From an uncultured bacterium (GTDB taxonomy: Bacteria > Cyanobacteriota > Vampirovibrionia > Gastranaerophilales > JAILCC01): a stretch of 35,799 nt of DNA. The notes under the pieces are model-generated. The model searched no databases and was not told the origin of the DNA. It saw only the letters and a program-made list of their open reading frames with translations. Where the stretch lies: positions 1 through 35,799 of the forward strand of contig CASDUJ010000040.1 of NCBI GenBank assembly GCA_949283935.1. Reading direction: 5' to 3'. Below, piece after piece: positions 9,434-18,210 of this stretch. The position numbers and the translations under genes were made by a program. Numbering within the stretch: position 1 is the first letter of the stretch; each line of letters starts with the position of its first letter.

Positions 9434-9820
9434 TTAGTTATTATTAAGTTTTTCCAGCATAGACTGAATTACGCTGGTTTTTTTAGATGTAAGGGATTTT
9501 TGTTTGGCAGGTTTTTCTTCTAAAAGTTCGCTAAATTCTTCTTTAATTTCCTCCGTTATTTCTCCTTGGTCATTAAGTTTTGCAAGAAGAGTTGTTGAAC
9601 TAGCATCAGAAGCTATTAAAAATCTTTCGTTAAAAGCTTTTATTATATGTAAAGTTTTTCTTTGAGATATTTGAAGAGTTTCTTCAATTTCTAAATTCCC
9701 TGTTCTTTTTCTGAATGACATAGTTCCTGCCAAGCAATGTTTGGCAATTACGTACGCCACCAACATAAATCCTATTACTCCCGCTGTGTAAAACACAAAT
9801 TTTATTAAATAATGAGTCAC
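9434..9820 (-). CDS. fliO: FliO-like flagellar export accessory protein
   Basis: FliO helps FliP assemble in flagellar systems and is generally absent from injectisomes. The 128-residue protein has one membrane helix (about 8-30) followed by a basic stretch and a small beta-rich domain (EIEETLQISQRKTLHIIKAF, then RFLIASDASSTTLLAKL), the usual FliO pattern, then a charged Glu/Lys tail. Its place immediately before fliP agrees. FliO is poorly conserved, so position and topology carry much of the weight. It is 3 nt from the preceding SpoA-domain gene. Confidence 0.82.
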   Translation of the reverse strand: MTHYLIKFVFYTAGVIGFMLVAYVIAKHCLAGTMSFRKRTGNLEIEETLQISQRKTLHIIKAFNERFLIASDASSTTLLAKLNDQGEITEEIKEEFSELLEEKPAKQKSLTSKKTSVIQSMLEKLNNN

Positions 9821-9823
9821 TTT

Positions 9824-10948
9824 TTACTCCTCAATTTCAAAATCATTTACATCAAAATCATCATTTTCGTTTGAATTGTCAGGAATTTCATTTTCTTCTT
9901 TTTCTATTGGTTCAGCTTGCGAAAAAATTTCAGTAATTTTTACACCATATTTATATCCAATAATGACAAGTTCTCCTTTTGCAACATTTTTATTTTCTAC
10001 TTCTAATACAACTTCGTTTCCATAAACAGAATCAAGTTCTACAACTACTCCTTCTGCCATTTCTCTAAGTTCTCCGAGGCTCATTTTTACTTGAGGAAAT
10101 TTTGCGCAAACATCAACTTGCACATTATCCCATATATCTTTTGTACTCACCTCTATATCCTCCTTTTGTATTTGTGTATCATTTTCTTCTTCTTTTATAA
10201 ATAATCTTGGGTCAGGGTTTACTTTAAATTCAAATTCTGTAGGTTTTGTTATTGCCATTTTTTTTATGTTGCTTTTTTCTAACAAAACTATATCTTCGGG
10301 TTCTATGTTATTTATTTCTTCCAAAGAAAGTTTAGTTTTTCCCACAAAAATATCTACAGGTGTTTGTGCTTTTTTAAATTTAGTTGTATCAATTTTACCT
10401 TCAATAAAAGGTAGTTCAGGATATTTTATCAATTTTTCAGGAATACTTAAAAAAAGTTTTCCCATTTCGTAAATGCTATTGTCTTCGAAAAGAATAAATC
10501 CTAAATTTAAATAATTTTCAATAACTTCTTCTTTATCAATTAATTTTTTAATTTCTTTGGGGGTAAGTAAATAAGATTTTATTGCTGAAAAAAGTATATT
10601 GTTAAATTTACTAATAATATTAGCTTCTAGTTCAGTAAGTTGAGAAAAATCAAAAAAATTTTCGTTGTTACTTCCTAAAGTTTCTGTTAAAAAAGCTTCG
10701 CAAGCTGTATCAGAAAGTCTTAAAGTTAATGTAATTGTTTGAATTTGAGCTTGAGTAACAAAATAATTATTTCCGGAAAAAAAAATTTTTGAATTCTTTT
10801 CCAAAGAAAAAAGTCTAATTTGCGGAGAAATTTTCCAAAAATCATTACAGGTATTTTTTATAATTGAAGAAAATTCATTATCCAGCCAAGAAAAATATTG
10901 CTTCAAGTCTTTGACAGAAGTGTTTATTTTAGTCATCATTTGAGACAT
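9824..10948 (-). CDS. FliM/FliN-type switch or SctQ-like protein with two SpoA domains
   Basis: A 374-residue cytoplasmic protein. The longest frame begins at a TTG at 10984, but the ATG at 10948 has GGGAG 7 nt upstream and is preferred. The N-terminal two thirds resemble no motif I can name. Two SpoA (FliN-type) domains follow: one around TPVDIFVGKTKLSLEEINNI and one around KFPQVKMSLGELREMAEG through ELVIIGYKYGVKITEI. The C-terminus is a highly acidic tail. A single chain with two SpoA domains is the layout of injectisome SctQ (HrcQ/YscQ); flagella normally use separate FliM and FliN. It likely forms the cytoplasmic ring or sorting platform under the export gate encoded by the next genes. 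Confidence 0.8.
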   Translation of the reverse strand: MSQMMTKINTSVKDLKQYFSWLDNEFSSIIKNTCNDFWKISPQIRLFSLEKNSKIFFSGNNYFVTQAQIQTITLTLRLSDTACEAFLTETLGSNNENFFDFSQLTELEANIISKFNNILFSAIKSYLLTPKEIKKLIDKEEVIENYLNLGFILFEDNSIYEMGKLFLSIPEKLIKYPELPFIEGKIDTTKFKKAQTPVDIFVGKTKLSLEEINNIEPEDIVLLEKSNIKKMAITKPTEFEFKVNPDPRLFIKEEENDTQIQKEDIEVSTKDIWDNVQVDVCAKFPQVKMSLGELREMAEGVVVELDSVYGNEVVLEVENKNVAKGELVIIGYKYGVKITEIFSQAEPIEKEENEIPDNSNENDDFDVNDFEIEE

Positions 10949-10994
10949 TTTTTTCTCCCTGCATACTTGTATACTCTTCCCCAATTATCCATAT

Positions 10995-11024
10995 TTTATA
11001 ATGTTTTAATCAATTGGGTATCAA
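10995..11024 (-). promoter_or_regulatory. Probable sigma70-type promoter of the export operon
   Basis: On the minus strand TTGATA (11024-11019) and TATAAA (11000-10995) are 18 nt apart, about 47 nt before the chosen start of the SpoA-domain gene. No sigma28-like (TAAA-N15-GCCGATAA) or sigma54-like (GG-N10-GC) flagellar promoter is visible there. Confidence 0.5.
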
Positions 11025-11031
11025 CCATTTA

Positions 11032-11077
11032 CTGTATGTTTTAATAATTAGATAGTAATTGGCAATTCTGTATGTTT
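11032..11077 (-). repeat. Pair of 10-bp direct repeats upstream of the export-operon promoter
   Basis: CTGTATGTTT occurs at 11032-11041 and again at 11068-11077, 36 bp apart, between the cdsA stop and the -35 box of the export operon. That position upstream of -35 would suit an activator, but no regulator is identified. Confidence 0.4.
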
Positions 11078-11085
11078 ATTTAAAT

Positions 11086-11919
11086 TTAGTAAACAGGATT
11101 TACAACAAAATAATAGAAAAAATAATAGGTTATTGCTACAGTAAATATATAACTGTCAGCTCTGTCTAAAAATCCTCCGTGTCCAGGAAGAATATCAGAA
11201 GCATCTTTTGCTCCTGCATCGCGTTTCATCATAGATTCGACAAGATCTCCTAGTTGAGCAAAAATAGTTATTAAAAGACCTATTACAAATGATTGCCAAA
11301 ATGCAAGACCAATAAAATAACCTACGAATAAGGCAAATATAACAGAGAAAAATGCTCCTGCCAATGAACCTTCTATTGTCTTTTTAGGGCTTATTGCTTC
11401 CCATAATTTGTGTTTTCCAAATTTACATCCAACAAAATATGCCCCTACATCAGTTACTGTTATAGACACTACCATTAAAATAACAAATCCTAATGCTTGA
11501 TTTAAATCATACCCAAAAAAGTCAACATATCCTGTATTCATATTTCTTAAAAATAAAAAATGTGCAGGGAAGAGACCTCCATATAAAATGCATATCAAAG
11601 TAGCTCCAATATCTTTTATTCTTGCGCTTTTTCCCCGACGTAATATAGCAAGAAAAGTACAAATAATTAAAAAAATTGTTGCTAAATGTAAATATTGAAT
11701 TTCACTTACGCAACCAAGAAAAAAGAATATTAAACAACCTAAATAAGAAGTAGTTATACTTGGATATAAATTTTTTGAACGCATCATAATTAATAATTCT
11801 CGCATTCCAAAGCACATTAAGGCTGTTAAGAATATACCCAAAACCCAACCGCCTAAAAATACTGCGGTAAAAGTTATTGCCAAAAAAATCCAGGCTGTAA
11901 TTGCTCTTTTCTTTTCCAA
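11086..11919 (-). CDS. cdsA: Phosphatidate cytidylyltransferase (CDP-diglyceride synthase)
   Basis: Makes CDP-diacylglycerol from CTP and phosphatidate, the branch point of phospholipid synthesis, in the inner membrane. The 277-residue protein has about seven or eight membrane helices and the full family signature near the C-terminus (about 230-256): KRDAGAKDASDILPGHGG followed by FLDRADS, including the paired Asp residues that bind the metal-CTP complex. It is the last gene of a pyrH-frr-cdsA cluster, 3 nt after frr. In many bacteria uppS lies just before cdsA; here uppS is about 6.6 kb away. Confidence 0.95.
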   Translation of the reverse strand: MEKKRAITAWIFLAITFTAVFLGGWVLGIFLTALMCFGMRELLIMMRSKNLYPSITTSYLGCLIFFFLGCVSEIQYLHLATIFLIICTFLAILRRGKSARIKDIGATLICILYGGLFPAHFLFLRNMNTGYVDFFGYDLNQALGFVILMVVSITVTDVGAYFVGCKFGKHKLWEAISPKKTIEGSLAGAFFSVIFALFVGYFIGLAFWQSFVIGLLITIFAQLGDLVESMMKRDAGAKDASDILPGHGGFLDRADSYIFTVAITYYFFYYFVVNPVY

Positions 11920-11922
11920 TTT

Positions 11923-12483
11923 TTATACCCTTAATACTTCTTGTTCTTTTTCTTGTGCAATATTATCAATAATTTTTGTGTATTTATCTGTTAGTTTTTG
12001 AATTTCATTTTGAATATTTTTTACTTCATCTTCTGAAAGATTGTCAGACTTTTCAATTTTTTTTAAATCATCTACTGCATCACGTCTAATATTTCTTATT
12101 GCAACTTTTGCATCTTCGGCAGTTTTTTTGACGGATTTACATATTTCTTTTCTTCTATCTTCTGTTAAAGGAGGGAAAGTTAATCTTACACATATTCCGT
12201 CGCTGTTTGGAGTAATACCTATGTCTGATTTGGTTATAGCTTTTTCTATTTCGTGAACAATAGTTTTATCAAATGGAGTAATAACAAGAGTTTGTCCATC
12301 TTGAACAGTAACATTTGAAAGTTGCCTTAAAGGAGTAGGGGCTCCATAATATTCAACATGTACTTTTTCTAAAATTAGTGGATTAGCTCTACCTGTTCTA
12401 ACATTAGCAAATTCTTTTTTTAAATTAGTAATGGCTTTTTCCATTTTGTCTTTAGCATTTGATAAAATTTCTTGTGTAGTCAT
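11923..12483 (-). CDS. frr: Ribosome recycling factor
   Basis: Splits the post-termination ribosome together with EF-G. The 186-residue length is standard, and the conserved parts are clear: KEFANVRTGRANPLILEKVHV near the N-terminus, GAPTPLRQLSNV, and LTEDRRKEICK in the middle, followed by the C-terminal coiled-coil half. It sits 3 nt after pyrH and 3 nt before cdsA, the conserved neighbourhood of this gene. Confidence 0.97.
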   Translation of the reverse strand: MTTQEILSNAKDKMEKAITNLKKEFANVRTGRANPLILEKVHVEYYGAPTPLRQLSNVTVQDGQTLVITPFDKTIVHEIEKAITKSDIGITPNSDGICVRLTFPPLTEDRRKEICKSVKKTAEDAKVAIRNIRRDAVDDLKKIEKSDNLSEDEVKNIQNEIQKLTDKYTKIIDNIAQEKEQEVLRV

Positions 12484-12486
12484 TAT

Positions 12487-13212
12487 TTATTCTCCAACAT
12501 ATGTTCCTATATTTTCGCCTTTTAAAATTTTTGCAATAGCATCTTTTGCTTCAAAATCAAACACAAAAAGCGGAATTTTATTTTCTTTACATAATGAAAC
12601 AGCCGATACATCCATAATTTTTAAATCTTTTTTTATTAAATCTTCATATGTTAATTTGTCAAATTTTTTAGCATCAGCAAATTTTCTTGGATCTTTATCG
12701 TAAATTCCATCTACTTTGTTTTTGGCCATAAGCATAGCTTGGGCATCAATTTCTGCAGCTCTTAGTCCTGCTGCAGTATCTGTTGTAAAAAATGGATTTC
12801 CTGTTCCTGCACTAAAAATTACCACTCTACCTTTTTCTAAATGTCTAATAGCTTTGTATCTAATATATGGTTCAGCTATGGCGTGCATTTCTATAGCACT
12901 TACTAATCTACAAGGGACTTCTAAATTACGCAACATTGATTGCAAAACTGACCCATTCATTACAGTTGCCAACATTCCTACATAATCTGCGGATGCTTGA
13001 GGCATGCCTAGTTTAGTACAATTTTGTACTCCTCTAAATATATTTCCTCCGCCTACTACAACTGCTATTTCTGCTCCAAGCGAATGGACAGATTTGATTT
13101 GTTGAGCTACTTCGTTAACTACAACAGGATCTATTCCAAATCCTTGATTCCCCATAAGTGCTTCACCACTTATTTTTAGAAGTACTCGTTTATACTTTAA
13201 ATTACTGACCAT
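12487..13212 (-). CDS. pyrH: Uridylate (UMP) kinase
   Basis: Phosphorylates UMP to UDP with ATP; an amino-acid-kinase fold enzyme. At 241 residues it is the usual length. Visible motifs are [14 protein letters not shown] at the N-terminus, the glycine-rich [11 protein letters not shown], a middle [16 protein letters not shown] stretch that binds UMP, and the [12 protein letters not shown] segment. First gene of the cluster; the upstream 128 nt would hold the promoter region shared divergently with the acetyltransferase gene. Confidence 0.96.
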   Translation of the reverse strand: MVSNLKYKRVLLKISGEALMGNQGFGIDPVVVNEVAQQIKSVHSLGAEIAVVVGGGNIFRGVQNCTKLGMPQASADYVGMLATVMNGSVLQSMLRNLEVPCRLVSAIEMHAIAEPYIRYKAIRHLEKGRVVIFSAGTGNPFFTTDTAAGLRAAEIDAQAMLMAKNKVDGIYDKDPRKFADAKKFDKLTYEDLIKKDLKIMDVSAVSLCKENKIPLFVFDFEAKDAIAKILKGENIGTYVGE

Positions 13213-13340
13213 TATCTTTGCCTATAAAACTTTCAAACATTTTATTATATTCTACTAGAAAACTTCTTAAATTGGAAGGCTTCACAAGAAATTTATCTTT
13301 GATAAAATTTAATTAGGGATGAGAATATTAGGATAGATTT

Positions 13341-14369
13341 GTGGCAAATATAGTAATTAAAACATACGATAGTTTTGATAAACAATTTGTTGAAAAATGG
13401 CAAGAACTATACGAAAAAGGTGCTATTTATAATTTATCTCCTGCTTGGTGCAAATTGTGGTTTGAAAATTTTGGAAGTGGAAAGAAATTATATATTGTTG
13501 CAATTTATGATAAACGGGAAAATTTAAAACTCGTTGCTCCATTTTATTTGAAGAAGAATATTTTGGCATTAATTGGGACTCGTCCCGTACTTTATGATGA
13601 ATGTAATATTTTGTCTGTTGACAAAGAGCATATGGTAGTTTTGTTAGATTATATTTTTCAAAACAATTTAGATTTAAATCTTACTCATGTAAATGCGCAA
13701 AGTGATTTTGCAAAAATTCTTCAGAGATATTTATGCGAAAAAAAAATTCGCTACAATGCTAAATTAAGTGAAACTAAACAAATTATTAACAAAGAATTTT
13801 CGCCAAAACATGGCGAATTAAAAAACATAAACCGCCAAAAAAGGTACGTGGAAAATAATATGCAAGATAGTTATGTTTTCCAATTTAATATTGCCAAAAC
13901 TCAAAAAAATATCAATGAACTTGTCAAATTACACAAGGCAAGATGGGGCGGGGGTATGTTAGAAAAAGAAAATACTAAGAAATTTTTTGAAAATTTGTTT
14001 TTAAATTTTCCAGAAGTAAAACTTTCAAGATTAGCTCTTGCAGGAGAAGACAAAACAACGGCCTTTGAACTTGGAATTATTGATTCAAATGGAAAATATT
14101 GGTTTTTGATGAGTGCTTATGATTATAATTTTCACAAAATTTCTCCTGGAAAAGTTTTGATGTATGAATTAACAAAACATCTTTTGGAAAATGGAGTGGA
14201 AATACTTGATTTAGGAAGAGGATGCGAAAGTTACAAGGGTGGATATTCAAATGAAGAAAATATCCTCGTTCATTTTAATACTTACAATTCAAATTTCTTT
14301 TCCAGACTTTATATAAGAATAGATGATTTAATAGAAAAAACAATAAAACGAATTAGAGGTATGGCTTAA
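13341..14369 (+). CDS. GNAT-fold acetyltransferase of the BioF2/CelD-FemAB-like type
   Basis: A 342-residue soluble protein starting with GTG (AGGATAG about 7 nt upstream). The C-terminal half has the pattern of Acetyltransf_6/FemAB-like enzymes: a basic N-terminal region ending in HKARWGGG, then AFELGIIDSNGKYWFLMSAY, a SPGKVLMYELTKHLLENG helix and EILDLGRGCESYKGGY. Such proteins often modify polysaccharides or peptidoglycan precursors, but the substrate here is unknown. It overlaps the convergent zinc-ribbon gene by 4 nt. The family is likely, the function is not determined. Confidence 0.72.
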   Translation: MANIVIKTYDSFDKQFVEKWQELYEKGAIYNLSPAWCKLWFENFGSGKKLYIVAIYDKRENLKLVAPFYLKKNILALIGTRPVLYDECNILSVDKEHMVVLLDYIFQNNLDLNLTHVNAQSDFAKILQRYLCEKKIRYNAKLSETKQIINKEFSPKHGELKNINRQKRYVENNMQDSYVFQFNIAKTQKNINELVKLHKARWGGGMLEKENTKKFFENLFLNFPEVKLSRLALAGEDKTTAFELGIIDSNGKYWFLMSAYDYNFHKISPGKVLMYELTKHLLENGVEILDLGRGCESYKGGYSNEENILVHFNTYNSNFFSRLYIRIDDLIEKTIKRIRGMA

Positions 14370-14752
14370 TTTAAATAATGTGGCAAAAGTCGTAGTCTTT
14401 TTATTGTTTCTACTTCTTCGCACCAAGTTTGAGTGATTTCCGGATGAGGTACAATTTTTTCTTCTTCTTTTTTGGCAATAGCAAAATTTATATCAAAATA
14501 ATTTAAATTTTTGATTTTTTCAATTTCATATTCTTGTGTTCCGCAATTAGTGCAAAATTTTGCTATAGGTAATACATTATTACCTCTTAATATACCTATT
14601 CTTTTTTTTCCGCAACATGCGCATCTTATAATGTACCAATTTGTTCTAATTAATTTTCCGCAATCTGGGCAATATGACAAATTTTTTGATGTCTCAACAT
14701 TTGGGTGGGAACATTTTGCTATATTAAGAAATTTTAAAATTAATTCAAACAT
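14366..14752 (-). CDS. Small zinc-ribbon protein of unknown function
   Basis: A 128-residue protein with three CxxC knuckles: CPDCG (near 28), CACCG (near 45) and CTNCG (near 68), plus additional Cys and His, giving two possible zinc sites. The rest is charged with an aromatic-rich C-terminus. I do not recognise a family beyond zinc ribbon. No clear Shine-Dalgarno sequence is seen before the ATG. A large palindrome lies 35 nt upstream of its start and could regulate it. It is convergent with the acetyltransferase gene (4-nt overlap). Confidence 0.65.
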   Translation of the reverse strand: MFELILKFLNIAKCSHPNVETSKNLSYCPDCGKLIRTNWYIIRCACCGKKRIGILRGNNVLPIAKFCTNCGTQEYEIEKIKNLNYFDINFAIAKKEEEKIVPHPEITQTWCEEVETIKRLRLLPHYLN

Positions 14753-14786
14753 ACACTTGATAATAATAATGCATCTAAAAATTTCA

Positions 14787-14820
14787 AGTTAATAAACAAT
14801 TTTGTAACAGTTTATTAACT
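14787..14820. repeat. Perfect 11-bp inverted repeat upstream of the zinc-ribbon gene
   Basis: AGTTAATAAAC (14787-14797) and GTTTATTAACT (14810-14820) are exact reverse complements with a 12-nt spacer. It lies in the upstream region of the minus-strand zinc-ribbon gene. It is not followed by a T tract on either strand, so an operator is more likely than a terminator. Confidence 0.6.
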
Positions 14821-14896
14821 AATAGCAATTTTTATTTTGTTTTGTTTTTTATATAAGTGGATGGAAAGCTCTCTCTTCTTATTAATTTAACCAAAC

Positions 14897-14924
14897 GGAT
14901 CTAACAACTAGATCCTTTTTTTTT
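14897..14924 (+). terminator. Rho-independent terminator, rightward
   Basis: GGATCTA (14897-14903), loop ACAAC, TAGATCC (14909-14915), then nine T. It points rightward, yet the only rightward gene before it ends at 14369, more than 500 nt earlier, behind a convergent gene. It could end a short unannotated RNA starting downstream of the TATATAAG at about 14851, or catch read-through. On the minus strand no U tract follows, so it is not a good murJ terminator. Confidence 0.75.
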
Positions 14925-14927
14925 GAG

Positions 14928-16493
14928 TTATTTTAATTTTGTCAACAATTTTATTACTAGTTGTTTAGCTATGGAAAGTTTAAATAAGAGTGTTAAAGCA
15001 AAATAACTTAACCCGCCTATTACAAATAAAATGGAAAGTTTAAAGAATAAAAACAACCAACTAGTTTCAGGGTGCACAACAATAAAAATTTGATTTAATC
15101 CAATACATATACCTAAAGATATTAACGCAGCCAGCAACATTTTACCAATAGGTTTTAGAAAACCTGTGTAATTTAAATAAATTTTTTTGTTACGAATTAA
15201 CATTCCCAATAATATTGCATTAAATAAAGTAACTAAAGTAGTAGAAAGCATAATACCGCCTATACCTAAAGTTTTCACAAAAATTATATTCATTAAAATT
15301 TTGATTAATACAGAACAAATAGCAACAACAAAAGGTGTTTTAGAATCATCAAAAGCATAAAATATTCTGGTAATAGTATCCCTCGCCATATAAGGAATTA
15401 AAGACAAAGTAATGAAAAACAAAGCTTCAGAAACCATTAAAGTAGCGTTAATATCAAAATTACCACGTTGAAACAAGATAGTTACAATATCTTGAGTGAA
15501 AGTTAATATAAATATAGTTAAGAAAAATGCTAAAAAGAACAAAGAATTTAATCCTTCGTGGAAATATTTTCTTAGAGAATAGAAATCTTTTTCCCCAACA
15601 AATTTTGAAAACATAGGAAATAAAGGAACAAGCATAGCAGTAATAAGTATTCCTGCAGGGAACTGAAAAACTCTATTTGCATAAGCTATAGCAGTCCAGG
15701 CTCCTTCTTGTAATGAAGATGTGAAAAACATATCAATGTAAATATTAATTTGTCCTATAGTTGTACCGAGTATTGCAGGGAATAAAATTTCCCCTATTTT
15801 TTTCAAGCCTTCTGAATTGAAATCAAATACAGGGAAATATTTAAAACCTGCTTTGAAAAAAACAGGCAATTGAAAAATGAATTGACCTAAAGAGCCTCCA
15901 AGTGTAGCCCAGACAAGTACATATCCAGAATTATCAGGAGGAATAATAAGTAAACTTATAATGACAACTATACTTAATATTGCAGGGCTTAAGGAAGTGA
16001 AAAAAAATTCTTTATAGACATTGGAAATACCATAAAAGATTCCAATAATACCTCCAATAAATATTATAGGACTCATTATTTTTAAATGATTTGCTGCGAG
16101 AGTTTTTAGTTCAATACTTCCATTTGCTGCAATTATGTCGATAATTTGGGGGGCAAATAACCAAAATATCAAAGATAAAATTGCAAAAAATAATCCAGTT
16201 AAAGTAACAAAAGAATTAAATATTTTAATTACTTTTTCTGAAGGTTTAGAATTAATATTGGGAATTAATTTAGAAAAAACTGCTACAGTAGCAGTATGGA
16301 AAGGCCCTCCTAATCCTCCTAAAAGTATTATTGCAAGTGCTGGAAATTGACTTGCATAAAAATATGCATCGCTAACTAAAGTTGCTCCATATGATTTTGC
16401 AATCATTACATCTCTAAAAAATCCGGCAAATTTACTTAAAATAGTAACTAAAGCTATCATAATACTTACTTTTAATAGACTATTTTTGGTCAT
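14928..16493 (-). CDS. murJ: Lipid II flippase MurJ (MviN family)
   Basis: Moves the peptidoglycan precursor lipid II across the inner membrane. With the chosen start the protein is 521 residues with about 14 membrane helices. The N-terminal LSKFAGFFRDVMIAKSYGA and the following ASQFPALAIILLGG region are typical of MurJ, including the conserved Arg in the first helix. A longer frame starts at 16511, but the ATG at 16493 has GGAG 10 nt upstream and reduces the overlap with the SpoIID-like gene to 14 nt. The gene overlap with another wall enzyme suggests joint expression. Confidence 0.95.
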   Translation of the reverse strand: MTKNSLLKVSIMIALVTILSKFAGFFRDVMIAKSYGATLVSDAYFYASQFPALAIILLGGLGGPFHTATVAVFSKLIPNINSKPSEKVIKIFNSFVTLTGLFFAILSLIFWLFAPQIIDIIAANGSIELKTLAANHLKIMSPIIFIGGIIGIFYGISNVYKEFFFTSLSPAILSIVVIISLLIIPPDNSGYVLVWATLGGSLGQFIFQLPVFFKAGFKYFPVFDFNSEGLKKIGEILFPAILGTTIGQINIYIDMFFTSSLQEGAWTAIAYANRVFQFPAGILITAMLVPLFPMFSKFVGEKDFYSLRKYFHEGLNSLFFLAFFLTIFILTFTQDIVTILFQRGNFDINATLMVSEALFFITLSLIPYMARDTITRIFYAFDDSKTPFVVAICSVLIKILMNIIFVKTLGIGGIMLSTTLVTLFNAILLGMLIRNKKIYLNYTGFLKPIGKMLLAALISLGICIGLNQIFIVVHPETSWLFLFFKLSILFVIGGLSYFALTLLFKLSIAKQLVIKLLTKLK

Positions 16494-18210
16494 GGCCGAA
16501 AAGCTCCACATAAAATTTTACATTATGATTAGAAAAATCTAACATGTTTGTCTCATAATTTACAAGTTCTACTTTATTTATACCTTTTTTCATCCATTTT
16601 TTTAATTCGATTTGTCCGTATTTTTTATCAAAATTTTGAGAAGAAATTAGCACAACAGAATCATTGATTTTAAAAGTTAAATCGTGAGGTTTTGCGGAAT
16701 ATTCTATTATTAAATAAGCTTTTGCTGTAGGTGAATAAAATGTAGATTGGCAATTTTTAAATTCTTTAAAATTACACTCAACAGGATAAGATCCAATAGA
16801 TATTCCATTATAATAATGTTTTAAAATTTTATCATACGAAAATCCTTTTTTGTCCATACCGGCAGCTCCATATTGACTGAGACCTACACCATGTCCATAC
16901 CCGCCTCCTGTAACTTTAAAGCCACTTAAAATATTTTGGTCAAAAATTTTTGTGAATACAATGTTAGCGCTTGGCAGCCATTTATTGTTGTATTCAAAAA
17001 TTTTTCTAATCATTATTTCTTTGGCAATTAAAAAAACTCCTTTATCCGTTGTAATCCTTACATACATTGCTTTTCCACTTACGCCTCTTTTGGGTATGTC
17101 AATATTTTGAATTTTTCCAAAGTCTTCGCGATTTTTCAAAGATGGTTTAACAAATTCATTGTTAGAAAATTTTATAAGATTTTTAGCCAAAATATCTTCA
17201 AGTTCTTCTATTTTCCAAATATATTCCCAACGATAACGTGGAGAATTTATATCATACGATTCCGGTTTTGTTTCGTAAAAACGTCTTGCATTATCTTCTT
17301 TAGATAAATCTTCGCCATAATCAAAATCTGCTGTTCCTTTTAAATACGGAATAGGTTCTGAGGGGAATTTTGTTTTTATCCCATTTTGCGAAAAAACATT
17401 TTCGTAATTTTCTGTATGCCCTCCGGCTGTGGAAGAATATAAAGACAAAATAATGTTACCTTTATAAAGTGCAAATTGTCCCATTGTTTCGTTTACTGCT
17501 TTATTAGCAATAGTATCGTAACTGTTGTAACCATTGTATACTTGTGAACCTGTTGTGTCACAAACATCATAATCAGTATTTTTGAGGCTAGTGTCTCTAT
17601 AAGCATATCCTCTGGCTGATATAGCTTGTGCCTTTAAAGCTTCGAGTCCAAAATATATAGGCATTTCATTTGGAACTACTCCTTTAATGTAATCTTCAAT
17701 GTCTATAATATTTATAATTTTCATTTTGTTTGTTTTAGCAGAAGATATTTCAATTTTGCCTAAATATTTTGCAGATGCTCCAATTTTTTTGATATTTTCT
17801 ATTTCAATAGGAGCTGATTTTGTTGAAACAATTAAATCTTCATTTACAAGAACTTTTTTTATAATTCCTTGAAATTTAACTAAAAAATAATCTCCATCTT
17901 TTGTTATTGTAATTGGAGTTGTAGAATTAGCAACAAGTTGATTAGAGCTTGTTATAAAAATTTCTTCTGTAGAAGTTAGAATAATTTCTTTTTGTTCAAA
18001 AGATCCTTTGTTTGAAATTAAAACTCTTATCGTTTTGTTTTGAAAATCTTGGCTATTGTTATTTTTTACATTAGAAGAAGTTTTCGAAAAAATATTTTCA
18101 TTTAAAGGAATTTTAAATGGTTCAATTTCTTGAGAAAAAACTAAATTTTCGCAAGAAATTATTAACATAAAAACAAATAAAATTGATAAAGTTTTTAATA
18201 ATTTACACAA
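16480..18210 (-). CDS. SpoIID/LytB-domain protein, probable exported peptidoglycan glycan-strand enzyme
   Basis: SpoIID-family proteins are lytic transglycosylases that act on glycan strands lacking peptides. This 576-residue protein has a signal sequence ending in LIISC (Cys20), a plausible lipobox. The SpoIID core shows VVPNEMP (178-184, with the Glu at the position of the catalytic Glu), ARGYAYRD, GGHTENYE (263-270) and GYGHGVGLSQYGA (437-449). The start is a TTG at 18210 overlapping secG by 8 nt; it is preferred because a later ATG would destroy the signal peptide. About 100 C-terminal residues form an extra beta-rich part. Outside spore formers the family occurs widely, including in Cyanobacteria, so sporulation is not implied. 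Confidence 0.88.
   Translation of the reverse strand: MCKLLKTLSILFVFMLIISCENLVFSQEIEPFKIPLNENIFSKTSSNVKNNNSQDFQNKTIRVLISNKGSFEQKEIILTSTEEIFITSSNQLVANSTTPITITKDGDYFLVKFQGIIKKVLVNEDLIVSTKSAPIEIENIKKIGASAKYLGKIEISSAKTNKMKIINIIDIEDYIKGVVPNEMPIYFGLEALKAQAISARGYAYRDTSLKNTDYDVCDTTGSQVYNGYNSYDTIANKAVNETMGQFALYKGNIILSLYSSTAGGHTENYENVFSQNGIKTKFPSEPIPYLKGTADFDYGEDLSKEDNARRFYETKPESYDINSPRYRWEYIWKIEELEDILAKNLIKFSNNEFVKPSLKNREDFGKIQNIDIPKRGVSGKAMYVRITTDKGVFLIAKEIMIRKIFEYNNKWLPSANIVFTKIFDQNILSGFKVTGGGYGHGVGLSQYGAAGMDKKGFSYDKILKHYYNGISIGSYPVECNFKEFKNCQSTFYSPTAKAYLIIEYSAKPHDLTFKINDSVVLISSQNFDKKYGQIELKKWMKKGINKVELVNYETNMLDFSNHNVKFYVELFGHDQK

Noticed and set aside
10949-11085. Sigma28 or sigma54 flagellar promoter
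   Set aside because: No match to either consensus; a sigma70-like TTGATA-N18-TATAAA is the only reasonable promoter.
16480-18210. Evidence for sporulation
   Set aside because: SpoIID-domain proteins occur widely in non-spore-formers, and no other sporulation gene is seen.
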